A stretch of DNA of 6,965 nt. Source: Dehalococcoidales bacterium (lineage in GTDB: Bacteria; Chloroflexota; Dehalococcoidia; E44-bin15). Positions within the stretch are counted from its first letter, which is position 1; every line of letters begins with the position of its first letter. The stretch spans positions 1 through 6,965 of the forward strand of contig JAAXQM010000261.1 of the NCBI GenBank assembly GCA_012974295.1, given 5' to 3'. Below, piece after piece: positions 1 to 6,642 of this stretch. Position numbers and translations under genes: made by a program. The notes beneath the pieces are model-generated. The model saw only the letters and a list, made by a program, of their open reading frames with translations. It was not told the DNA's origin and made no database searches.

Positions 1-1
1 C

Positions 2-361
2 CTAAATATGGTGGGATTAGGAACTCATGCCGAGCAGAGTGCTGTCAGCCTTCCATTGGGCCAGCAGAAACTACTGTCAATCGCCCGGGCTCTGGCCACC
101 GAGCCCCGGTTAATTCTACTTGATGAGCCCGGCGCCGGGCTGAACACGCTGGAGAAGCGTGAGCTAAGCGATCTTGTCCGCCGCATTCGGGAAATGGGGA
201 TCAGCGTTATACTGGTAGAGCATGACATGCCGCTGGTGATGGGCCTTGCCGAATGGGTCGTGGTACTGGATAGTGGTCAGAAGATAGCCGAGGGCACTGC
301 TGCTCAAATTCAGAGGGATAAAAGGGTCATCTCTGCTTACTTAGGGGAGGATGAGGAGTAA
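2..361 (+). CDS. livG: LivG-type branched-chain/aromatic amino acid ABC transporter ATPase, C-terminal part (5' end outside window)
   Basis: This is the C-terminal half of an ABC ATPase that powers import by a LivFGHMJK-type (HAAT) transporter on the cytoplasmic face of the membrane. The frame is open from the window edge, so the ATG at 8 is internal and the Walker A half lies upstream. Counting from the codon at 2, the signature motif is LPLGQQ (about 17-22), a normal LivG variant of LSGGQ. Walker B is LILLDEP (37-43), and the switch histidine is H74 in LVEHDM, as expected for LivG. The end, with EGTAAQIQRDKRVISAYLGED, is typical of this family. Its stop TAA shares one base with the ATG of the following livF-like gene, so the two are translationally linked. 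The substrate cannot be read from an ATPase. The downstream ior/paaK genes suggest aromatic or branched-chain amino acids, or aryl acids. Confidence 0.9.
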   Translation, partial: LNMVGLGTHAEQSAVSLPLGQQKLLSIARALATEPRLILLDEPGAGLNTLEKRELSDLVRRIREMGISVILVEHDMPLVMGLAEWVVVLDSGQKIAEGTAAQIQRDKRVISAYLGEDEE

Positions 362-1119
362 TGCTCAAGGTCGAAAATGCATCTGTAGCTTACGGCCGGA
401 TTATGGGGCTGAAAGAGGTTTCCCTGGTTGTGAACGATGGTGAGATCGTAACCATCATCGGGGCCAATGGGGCCGGTAAGACCAGCCTATTAAATGCCAT
501 ATCCGGAGCAGTGCCTCTGAAGAGTGGCAGAGTCTCGCTGGACCAACGCCAGATTTCAGGACTTGCTTCTCACAGCACCGTGCGGCTGGGCATAGCCTAT
601 GTCCCTGAAGGAAGACAAATTTTCGGAGAAATGTCGGTGAAGGACAACCTGACTATGGGTGCCTACACACAATGTGCCCGGAACCGGCTGAGCGCCGTAG
701 CATACATTGGATTGTTCCTGCATAGCCATGCATATCAGTCAAATCTGGAAACCGTATTCAAACTTTTTCCCATACTCAGAGAACGGCTGACTCAGAAGGC
801 AGGCAGCCTTAGCGGGGGGGAGCAACAGATGCTAGCTATCGGTCGCGCGTTAATGTCCTCACCCAAAATGCTACTGCTAGACGAACCCTCCCTCGGTTTG
901 GCGCCTAATCTGGTGAAAGAAATCCTGAAGCTCATAGTCAGGCTGAGAGACGAGGGGCTCACCATACTTCTTATCGAACAGGATGCCACTGCAGCGCTCA
1001 AGATAGCCGATCGAGGATATGTTATGGAAAGAGGGCGAATTACCGTAGAGGGCACCGCTAAAGAGCTCCTGGGTGACGATAGGGTGAGACAGGCATATTT
1101 GGGTAAAAGTGTGGCATAG
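361..1119 (+). CDS. livF: LivF-type branched-chain/aromatic amino acid ABC transporter ATPase
   Basis: This is a complete 252-residue ABC ATPase, the second nucleotide-binding subunit of the LivFG pair. Walker A is GANGAGKT (34-41), the Q-loop lies in EGRQIF (83-88), the signature is LSGGEQQ (150-156) and Walker B is MLLLDEP (170-176). The position of the switch histidine is glutamine in LIEQDA (204-209), which is normal for LivF; LivG keeps the histidine. ADRGYVMERG (217-226) and the terminal AYLG are LivF hallmarks. The start ATG overlaps the previous stop (TAATG), with AGGGGAGG at 343-350 as ribosome binding site about 10 bases upstream. It is longer than the usual 230-240 residues because of an apparent extra segment at about 105-128, in the helical region between the Q-loop and the signature. 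Membrane permeases and the binding protein are not in the window and presumably lie upstream. Confidence 0.95.
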   Translation: MLKVENASVAYGRIMGLKEVSLVVNDGEIVTIIGANGAGKTSLLNAISGAVPLKSGRVSLDQRQISGLASHSTVRLGIAYVPEGRQIFGEMSVKDNLTMGAYTQCARNRLSAVAYIGLFLHSHAYQSNLETVFKLFPILRERLTQKAGSLSGGEQQMLAIGRALMSSPKMLLLDEPSLGLAPNLVKEILKLIVRLRDEGLTILLIEQDATAALKIADRGYVMERGRITVEGTAKELLGDDRVRQAYLGKSVA

Positions 1120-1163
1120 TCTGCAGCACGCATGGTAGAATTATGAATTGGGAATGACATATT

Positions 1164-2957
1164 ATGAAACAGCTATTATCGGGTAACGAAGCCATAGCAC
1201 TGGGTGCATATCACGCCGGCGTGGTTGTGGCGACAGCGTATCCCGGAACGCCGAGCACCGAGATAATGGAAAACATCGCTCGTATGGACGATGTGTATAC
1301 CGAGTGGTCGACCAATGAAAAGGTGGCCCTTGAGGTGGGTATAGGGGCAAGCTACAGCGGTGTCCGAGTACTGGTATCCATGAAACACGTTGGGCTGAAT
1401 GTGGCTGCTGATCCCTTCTTTGCAGTTTCCACTACGGGCGTAGTTGGCGGACTGGTAATAGTTTCGTGCGATGACCCGGGAGAGCATAGCTCACAGGGCG
1501 AGCAGGACAACCGTCATTTCGCCAGAATCGCTAAAGTACCCATGCTTGAGCCCACCAACAGCCAGGATGCCTATGATTTAATGGAATGGGCCTTCAATAT
1601 TAGCGAGGAATTCGACACTCCAGTGCTGCTGCGTTCTACCACTCGGATATCTCACTGCAAGACTGTGGTCGATGTGAAAGGAGAGCGGAAAAGCGACTTA
1701 AGGAAACCCAGTTTTATCCGCTCGCCCGCAAAATTCGTGATGGTTCCCTCGAACGCCCGAGTCCGGCGACAGGCCATGGAGGAGCGCATTACTAAATTAC
1801 AGGCATATGTTGAGGACTTTCCTCTGAACGAGATGCTGCTGGCCGACCGAAAGCTCGGTGTGATATCTGACGGGGTAGCATACCAGTACGCCAGGGAAGT
1901 ATTCAAGGATGCCTCCCATCTTAAATTAGCGACGATCTACCCCTTTCCCTCTAACCTGATCAGCCGATTCGCCGGGGAGGTGGAAAGGGTGGTTGTAGTC
2001 GAGGAGCTTGATCCTTATTTAGAAGACGAAGTGCGACGCCTGGGCATTGCGGTCACGGGTAAAGAGTTCATACCTATAATAGGCGAGCTGGATCCCGAGA
2101 TAGTTGAGAGAGGTGCCATTCAGGCGGGATTGCTACAGAAAACATCAGGTCCCGCTCCTGCACCAGTATCACCCGCAACGCAACTACCGGCGCGCCGGCC
2201 TCAGCTATGCGCTGGTTGTCCCCACGTTGCCGCAGAGTTTGTCCTGAGAAGGTTAGGATTTCGTAGCACCAGCTCCGGGAAAGAATTGAAGGAAGACGAG
2301 TTTATTGTTACCGGAGATATAGGTTGCTACACTTTAGGGGTTTATCCCCCGCTTGCAGCTCTGGATACCTGCGCGTGCATGGGTGCCAGCATAGGGAAGG
2401 CGCTGGGATTGGAAAAGGCAGGCGTACCTAATAAAATCGTAGCTGTGCTGGGCGATTCCACCTTCATGCATTCCGGTATTACTGGGCTTATCGACGTGGT
2501 GTACAATCAGGGTAGCAATACAATTATCATTTTAGATAATGGAACGACTGCTATGACCGGTCACCAGGGGCACCCCGGCACCGGAATCTCAGCAAAGGGA
2601 GCCAAGACACAAGCAGTTGAGCTTGAATCACTGGTAAAAGGCTGTGGTGTAAGAGACGTCACTGTAGTTGATGCATTTGATTTGAAAACCATTGAGTCCA
2701 ACATTAAACAGGCTGTGGCAAATAATGAGCCATCGGTAATAATAGTGAGAGGATCCTGCCCCCTTCACACGCGAGCAAAGAGCACTCCGTATAAGGTGGA
2801 TGAGGATGAGTGCATCGGCTGCTTTGATTGCCTGGATGTGGGTTGCCCTGCCATCTCCATCCTGGAGGACGAAGCCGTTATTGACAGTGAAGTATGTACA
2901 GGTTGCGGTGTCTGTGCCCAGATATGCCCTCAGGGTGCCATATCGGAGAGCAAATGA
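1164..2957 (+). CDS. iorA: Indolepyruvate ferredoxin oxidoreductase, alpha subunit
   Basis: This 597-residue TPP and iron-sulfur subunit of IorAB catalyses aryl-pyruvate + CoA + oxidised ferredoxin = aryl-acetyl-CoA + CO2 + reduced ferredoxin in the cytoplasm of anaerobes. Domain order: an N-terminal pyruvate-oxidoreductase-like domain (about 1-170, with AYPGTPSTEI at 25-34 and STNEKVALEVG at 49-59, E52 being a candidate TPP-activating Glu); a transketolase-C-like domain (about 230-320); a Pro/Ala-rich linker (about 328-345); a TPP-binding domain (about 346-530, with CAGCPH 349-354, GDIGCYTLG 384-392, and the TPP/metal motif from GDS 430-432 to DNGTTAMTG 458-466); and a C-terminal two-cluster ferredoxin domain. 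The cluster cysteines are 550, 553, 556, 561 (C-x2-C-x2-C-x4-C-P, a spacing known in IorA) and 578, 581, 584, 588 (standard). Length is normal for the family. The start ATG has GGGA at 1150-1153, about 10 bases upstream, a modest site. The stop TGA lies inside the ATGATG at the start of iorB. Confidence 0.96.
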   Translation: MKQLLSGNEAIALGAYHAGVVVATAYPGTPSTEIMENIARMDDVYTEWSTNEKVALEVGIGASYSGVRVLVSMKHVGLNVAADPFFAVSTTGVVGGLVIVSCDDPGEHSSQGEQDNRHFARIAKVPMLEPTNSQDAYDLMEWAFNISEEFDTPVLLRSTTRISHCKTVVDVKGERKSDLRKPSFIRSPAKFVMVPSNARVRRQAMEERITKLQAYVEDFPLNEMLLADRKLGVISDGVAYQYAREVFKDASHLKLATIYPFPSNLISRFAGEVERVVVVEELDPYLEDEVRRLGIAVTGKEFIPIIGELDPEIVERGAIQAGLLQKTSGPAPAPVSPATQLPARRPQLCAGCPHVAAEFVLRRLGFRSTSSGKELKEDEFIVTGDIGCYTLGVYPPLAALDTCACMGASIGKALGLEKAGVPNKIVAVLGDSTFMHSGITGLIDVVYNQGSNTIIILDNGTTAMTGHQGHPGTGISAKGAKTQAVELESLVKGCGVRDVTVVDAFDLKTIESNIKQAVANNEPSVIIVRGSCPLHTRAKSTPYKVDEDECIGCFDCLDVGCPAISILEDEAVIDSEVCTGCGVCAQICPQGAISESK

Positions 2958-3571
2958 TGAAGGATGTTAATGTGCTAATGGTGGGAGTCGGTGGCTATGG
3001 AGTCATCCTCGCCAGCGATGGAATGGCCGAGGTTGGCATGGAAAACGGTTACGATGTTAAGAAGACGGACTCGCTGGGAATGTCGCAAAGGGGAGGGAGT
3101 GTAGTTAGCCACGTCCGCTGGGGAACGCAGGTTTTTTCTCCTCTGATAAAAAAAGGCGAGGTCGATTTTCTTGTGGGTCTGGAACAACTGGAAGCAGCGC
3201 GATGGGCATCTTTTTTAAAGCCAGACGGAGTAGCCATCATCGCCGATGTGGTTGTTATCCCGATATCAGCCGTTACAGGCAAGATTCCATACCCAGGCTG
3301 GGATAAAAGCAAAGGGATAATATCACAGTATACCGATGAAATATATCTGGTCCCGGCCATCAGAATCGCTCAGGAGGCAGACAATCCGAGGGCAGTCAAC
3401 ATGGTAATGCTGGGTTTCCTATCTGCATTTCTGGAGCTGGAACCCAAAGCCTGGACAGATATAATGCGCCGCCGGCTGCCACCTAAATTCGTGGAATCCA
3501 GCGTTGATGCTTTCGACAGAGGTCTGCAGGAGGCTAATTCAGTTATAGAAGCAAGGGAGATCAAGAAATGA
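2954..3571 (+). CDS. iorB: Indolepyruvate ferredoxin oxidoreductase, beta (gamma-domain-like) subunit
   Basis: This small partner subunit of IorAB is homologous to the gamma domain of 2-oxoacid:ferredoxin oxidoreductases and helps bind CoA. It is 205 residues from ATG 2954 (204 from ATG 2957), the normal size. The glycine-rich opening VNVLMVGVGGYGVI (about 5-18) and the DSLGMSQRGGSVVSHVRWG block (about 39-57) are diagnostic of the family. An upstream in-frame ATG at 2894 would lie inside the iorA ferredoxin codons and add 20 residues with no family match, so it is rejected. GGAG at 2945-2948 lies 5 bases before 2954 and 8 before 2957. The ATGATG overlaps the iorA stop, so either codon couples the two subunits, with 2957 having slightly better spacing. 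The stop overlaps the start of the PaaK gene by four bases. Confidence 0.94.
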   Translation: MMKDVNVLMVGVGGYGVILASDGMAEVGMENGYDVKKTDSLGMSQRGGSVVSHVRWGTQVFSPLIKKGEVDFLVGLEQLEAARWASFLKPDGVAIIADVVVIPISAVTGKIPYPGWDKSKGIISQYTDEIYLVPAIRIAQEADNPRAVNMVMLGFLSAFLELEPKAWTDIMRRRLPPKFVESSVDAFDRGLQEANSVIEAREIKK

Positions 3572-4872
3572 TTCGCGATCCTGAAAACGAGTCGATGCCG
3601 CGAGAGAGGCTGGAGAGGCTACAACTCGAGCGTTTAAGGGCCAAAGTCGGGGAAGTCTATGAGAGGGTACCTTTCTACCGGCGTACATTGAAGGAAAAGG
3701 GAGTCACCCCCGATGATATACAGAGCTTAGCTGACCTGCGCAAGCTGCCATTCACCAGCAAGCTGGACTTTCGAGATAATTACCCTTTCGGGTTGATGGC
3801 CGTTCCCATGGAGCAGGTAGTGCGAATCCACTCTTCCAGTGGCACTACGGGCAAGCCAATAATTGCGCCTTATACTCGGCATGACGTAGATACCTGGGCC
3901 GAGATAATGGCCCGCACTTTAACTTCGGCTGGTACAACAGAAAATGATGTGCTTCAGAACGCCTATGGATACGGTCTATTCACGGGAGGACTCGGTTTCC
4001 ACCACGGTGCTGAACTCCTTGGGGCCACGGTGATCCCCACGAGTACAGGTAATACCAAGCGTCAGATTCTTATGATACAGGACCTGGGCACTACGGTTAT
4101 CACCTGTACCCCCTCCTACGCGATTACCCTACATGAAGCCGCCAGGGAGATGGGCGTTGATCTGCGAGATACTACTCTGCGCCTGGGAATACACGGTGCT
4201 GAGCCGTGGTCCGAAAAGATGAGAGAGGACATAGAGGACAGGCTAGGTATCATAGCTATCAATGTCTACGGTTTGACTGAGGTTATCGGGCCAGGGGTAT
4301 CGGTAGAGTGCCCTTACAAGTGCGGTATGCATATTTGGGAAGACCATTTCCTAGCTGAGGTCATAAACCCGGAAACGGGAGAACAGCTGCCGTATGGTGA
4401 AGAAGGCGAACTTGTTATAACGACGCTTACCAAGGAAGCTCAGCCGGTAATCAGGTTTCGCACCAGAGACATCATCAGCTTGAATCCGGAACCCTGTGAT
4501 TGTGGGCGAACGATGGTGAGAATGTCCAGGTTAACAGGACGCAGTGACGATATGTTAATCGTTCGCGGTGTAAATGTTTTTCCGTCACAGATAGAGAGCG
4601 TTCTCCTCGAAGTTGAGGGGGTAGAACCACATTACTTGATAGTTGTGGACAGGCAGCACGCTTTTAAGACAGACGAACTCGAAATATGGGTTGAGGTTTC
4701 GGATGAAGTTTTTTCCGACGAGATGGGAAAGATGGAAAATCTGGAGAAAAGGCTACGGTCCGAGATGGATAGTGTACTGGGCATCGCTGCTCGAATTAAG
4801 CTAGTGGAACCCAGAACTATCGCCCGTACGGAGGGTAAAGCGAAAAGGGTAGTAGACCGCAGTGAGCTGTAG
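3568..4872 (+). CDS. paaK: Phenylacetate-CoA ligase (AMP-forming), PaaK family
   Basis: This adenylate-forming enzyme converts phenylacetate or a related aryl acid plus CoA and ATP to the aryl-acyl-CoA, AMP and PPi. It is 434 residues, the usual PaaK length. The ATP phosphate loop is SSGTTGKP (90-97); the aryl-pocket region follows (NAYGYGLFTGG, 131-141). YGLTE (234-238), RFRTRD (296-301) and GRSDDMLIVRGVNVFP (324-339) are the A5, A7 and A8 core motifs. The C-terminal lid (about 330-434) ends with EGKAKRVV (422-429), which carries the candidate catalytic lysine. C248, C252, C310 and C312 form a C-x3-C ... C-x-C pattern that may hold a structural metal (inference). GGGAG at 3555-3559 lies 8 bases upstream, and the ATGA overlap with iorB shows translational coupling. 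Next to iorAB it probably acts on arylacetates such as phenyl-, hydroxyphenyl- or indoleacetate. The exact substrate is not readable. Confidence 0.95.
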   Translation: MIRDPENESMPRERLERLQLERLRAKVGEVYERVPFYRRTLKEKGVTPDDIQSLADLRKLPFTSKLDFRDNYPFGLMAVPMEQVVRIHSSSGTTGKPIIAPYTRHDVDTWAEIMARTLTSAGTTENDVLQNAYGYGLFTGGLGFHHGAELLGATVIPTSTGNTKRQILMIQDLGTTVITCTPSYAITLHEAAREMGVDLRDTTLRLGIHGAEPWSEKMREDIEDRLGIIAINVYGLTEVIGPGVSVECPYKCGMHIWEDHFLAEVINPETGEQLPYGEEGELVITTLTKEAQPVIRFRTRDIISLNPEPCDCGRTMVRMSRLTGRSDDMLIVRGVNVFPSQIESVLLEVEGVEPHYLIVVDRQHAFKTDELEIWVEVSDEVFSDEMGKMENLEKRLRSEMDSVLGIAARIKLVEPRTIARTEGKAKRVVDRSEL

Positions 4873-4899
4873 CACCTTGGGTCGTGCATAGTAATAGCT

Positions 4900-4907
4900 A
4901 AGGGGGG
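4900..4907 (+). promoter_or_regulatory. Ribosome binding site of the ACT-domain gene
   Basis: AAGGGGGG sits 6 bases before the ATG at 4914. It is a G-rich variant of AGGAGG and the only strong Shine-Dalgarno-like sequence in the 41-base gap after paaK. It supports both the chosen start and continued translation of the operon message across the gap. Confidence 0.6.
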
Positions 4908-4913
4908 TCAGCA

Positions 4914-5321
4914 ATGAGGTTAAAACAAGTATCCGTGTTTGTAGAGAACGAGCCTGGCCGGCTTGAGGCTATACTTGAAGTCCTCGAGGGGGCGAAGATC
5001 AGTATACGTGCACTCTCGGTAAGCGATACAGCGGAGTTCGGCATAGTGCGCATGATCCTCGACAAACCGGAGGAAGGACTACAGGCCCTGCGGCAAGCGG
5101 AGTTTACAACGAGGGTTGATTGGATGCTAAGTGCTCAGATACCGGACGTTCCCGGCGGGCTACTGAACAGCGTAGCGAAGCCAATGGCCAAAGCCGGTAT
5201 CAACATTAAATACTTCTATGCTTATATTGGTCACGCAGGGGAAGACAAGGCGATGGTGGTACTTAAAACCAATGATATAGAGAAGGCCGAGGAGATCTTG
5301 AAATCGCTATCGGTTGACTAG
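4914..5321 (+). CDS. Tandem ACT-domain protein (probable amino acid-binding regulator of the ior/paaK operon)
   Basis: This 135-residue soluble protein consists of two ACT domains and nothing else. ACT1 spans about 4-66: QVSVFVENEPGRL gives the first strand and the ligand-loop Gly15, then ISIRALSVSD and the second half. ACT2 spans about 71-132: AQIPDVPGGLL with Gly81/82, then GINIKYFYAY and AMVVLKTND. ACT pairs bind small ligands, usually amino acids, at domain interfaces. Stand-alone tandem-ACT proteins are commonly found beside paaK and iorAB genes. A role as a sensor or allosteric partner for aromatic or branched-chain amino acids is therefore inferred, not shown. No DNA-binding or catalytic domain is present. 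It is the last gene of the + strand run: its stop at 5319-5321 is followed within 5 bases by the repeat containing the putative terminator. Confidence 0.9.
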   Translation: MRLKQVSVFVENEPGRLEAILEVLEGAKISIRALSVSDTAEFGIVRMILDKPEEGLQALRQAEFTTRVDWMLSAQIPDVPGGLLNSVAKPMAKAGINIKYFYAYIGHAGEDKAMVVLKTNDIEKAEEILKSLSVD

Positions 5322-5355
5322 TAAGAGACTGCTGAAATAGTCTCAATCAACCCCC

Positions 5356-5383
5356 TAACCCCCCAATCTTGGGGGGTTATTTA
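5356..5383 (+). terminator. Putative intrinsic terminator of the + strand operon (inside repeat copy A)
   Basis: TAACCCCCCAA and TTGGGGGGTTA (5356-5366 and 5369-5379) can form an 11-bp stem around a TC loop, more realistically closed by a larger loop. It is followed by TTTAAA on the + strand. The U tract is short and interrupted, so termination is likely but not certain. The hairpin begins 35 bases after the ACT gene stop. In this copy the stem is longer than in copies B and C, which have shorter stems but a better CTTTTT tract. Confidence 0.5.
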
Positions 5384-5403
5384 AAGCTGGGGGACACCCC
5401 CAG
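5381..5403 (-). terminator. Possible terminator for the leftward aminotransferase transcript
   Basis: Read on the - strand, the perfect 7-bp hairpin (CTGGGGG, loop TGT, CCCCCAG) is followed by CTTTAAATAA. It lies about 95 bases beyond the aminotransferase stop, and the T tract is weak. Together with the preceding + strand hairpin, it could make copy A a two-way transcription barrier between convergent genes. Confidence 0.3.
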
Positions 5404-5496
5404 ACCCCCGGCAGGAAGTATCCTGTACCTCTTTTTCAGTGGGCTCAATAAGCTTATCAATTTCACTCGATAAACACAGCCACAGATGAATACTGA

Positions 5497-6598
5497 CTAA
5501 CAAAGCTTAAATGTTTCGGCCGCTGTCTTAAATCCCTGTAACGAACCTTCAATTACCCGGTCCTCAACGCAATAGGATATACGAAAGTATCCCGGAGCAC
5601 CAAACCCCTTCCCCGGCACCACCAGAACATTGTACTTCTGTAACTCCTTTACGAAGGCCGTATCATCCTCAATGGGGGATTTGGGGAACATGTAGAAAGC
5701 TCCTGTTGGCTTTTCTATAGAATATCCCATCTCTGTAAGATTTTTGTATAGAAGGTCTCTCTTTCTAACATACTCATCTATGTCAACCCAAACATCCTGC
5801 AGTGCCCGAACCACGTTCTGCATAAGCGCCGGAGCGTTGACAAAACCAAGTACGCGATTGCAGAATACGAATCCGTTGAACAGCTGTTCTCGACCGTCAT
5901 ACTGGGGGTTTATGGCGACATAGCCTATGCGCTCACCGGGCAGGGCTAGATCCTTTGAGAATGAGGTTGTAACGACAGTCCGGGGATGGTACTGAAATAC
6001 ATATGGGCACTCAACTTCATCGTATACCAGCCTGCGATATATATCATCACTGATGAGGAAAATCTCCGTCCCGAGTTCCCGTTCCTTTTTCTCTAATAGG
6101 TTACCTATCCCCCTCAATGATCTTCAAGTCTGGCACAAACTGGCTATCCGAAGGAACAATACGGGGGATACCCTGGGCATTATCAATATAGTAAATGTAT
6201 TCCACAAAATAGGGTGAGAAGATTATTACCTCATCTCCGGCCTCTAAGATGGTTTTAAGTACCACATTGATCCCTCCAGCAGCACCACATGTCATCACTA
6301 CCTCATTCTGGGTAAAAGGTAGCCCGGTCACCGATGAAAGGTGCTCTGCGACGGCAGCTCGCGTCTCCGGATAACCGGCGTTGGGCATGTATCGGTGCAT
6401 ACCTGCACTCGGTTCATTTACCAGCCTGCGAAGCTCCTGACGAAACTGATCAGGCGGCTCCATTACCGGATTACCCAGAGTAAGGTCGAAAACATTGCTC
6501 TCGCCGAATCTCTTCCTGAGAGCGATTCCCTCTTCAAACATCTTCCTGATCCAACCCCCCTCCGCCATCTGCTGCTGTAACTTTCGTGAGATCGCCAT
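5497..6598 (-). pseudogene. Class I/II PLP-dependent aminotransferase, broken by internal deletion and frameshift
   Basis: Two reading frames on the - strand together make a fold-type I aminotransferase. The N-terminal part (6598 to 6101, 165 residues) contains WIRKMFEEG, FDLTLGNP, RYMPNAGYPE, the cofactor loop TCGAAGGINVV (103-113) and SPYFVEY. It ends at TAA right after DLKIIEG. The C-terminal part is open from about 6117 to 5497. It holds LISDDIYRRLVYD (pyridine-binding Asp, Tyr), SFSKDLALPGERIGY (Schiff-base Lys, phosphate Arg) and GYFRISYC (carboxylate-binding Arg). Related enzymes have about 30 more residues between these parts, carrying the NSPNNPTG-type motif whose Asn contacts PLP. 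That segment is absent, and the frame shifts by +1 at a run of five G near 6111-6115. The total is about 370 codons against the usual 390-400. A TTG at 6117 is an unlikely restart. Intact, it would make aryl- or branched-chain 2-oxoacids for IorAB. The start and ribosome binding site are intact, so the lesion looks recent, or is an assembly error. Confidence 0.85.
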
Positions 6599-6604
6599 CG
6601 GCCT

Positions 6605-6612
6605 ACCTCCCC
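6605..6612 (-). promoter_or_regulatory. Ribosome binding site of the broken aminotransferase gene
   Basis: On the - strand GGGGAGGT lies 6 bases before the ATG at 6598-6596, a near-ideal Shine-Dalgarno match. It fixes the start and shows that translation initiation has not decayed although the gene is broken internally. Confidence 0.7.
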
Positions 6613-6642
6613 ATCGATCCGCTATTCAGTTCCTGGTGATTT

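Larger units (their letters stand above)
5326..5445 (+). repeat. Dispersed 120-bp hairpin-rich element, copy A
   Basis: This is the first of three copies of the same element, all in the same orientation. The ends are imperfect inverted repeats: AGACTGCTGAAA on the left, and AGCCCACTGAAA when the right end is read on the other strand (9 of 12 identical by eye). Internal structure, left to right: a terminal hairpin (5326-5331 with 5338-5343, one G-T wobble); a long C/G hairpin (5356-5379); a perfect 7-bp hairpin CTGGGGG-ACA-CCCCCAG (5387-5403); and a 5-bp hairpin CAGGA-AGTA-TCCTG (5412-5425). By eye it differs from copy B at about 11 of 120 positions and from copy C at about 8 of 117. No target-site duplication is evident at its borders. 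It fills the space between the convergent ACT and aminotransferase genes. It encodes no credible protein. Confidence 0.88.

Noticed and set aside
1164..1487. Minus-strand open frames opposite iorA and other genes
   Set aside because: They overlap strongly supported + strand genes, show no family character, and are shadows of the coding strand.
2894..2953. Longer iorB start at the upstream in-frame ATG 2894
   Set aside because: The added 20 residues come from the out-of-frame iorA ferredoxin codons and match nothing in IorB. The ATGATG at 2954/2957 has a ribosome binding site and the usual overlap.
5448..5457. 10-bp palindrome ATAAGCTTAT as a possible operator
   Set aside because: It lies between convergent gene ends, far from any start codon, and a single 10-bp palindrome in AT-rich spacer is easily due to chance.
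5466..5500. Sequence around CACAGCCACAGATGAATACTGAC resembling CACAGATGAACACTGA-type repeats seen in many environmental genomes
   Set aside because: Only one short, degenerate copy is present, so repeat status cannot be supported from this window.
5497..6117. The C-terminal aminotransferase half as a separate functional gene starting at TTG 6117
   Set aside because: It lacks the N-terminal and cofactor-loop half of the fold, has no convincing ribosome binding site, and continues the upstream homology. It is better explained as part of one broken gene.
6101..6117. Programmed +1 frameshift at the run of five G
   Set aside because: Frame restoration alone would still leave out about 30 conserved residues with the PLP-contacting Asn, so recoding would not yield a normal enzyme.
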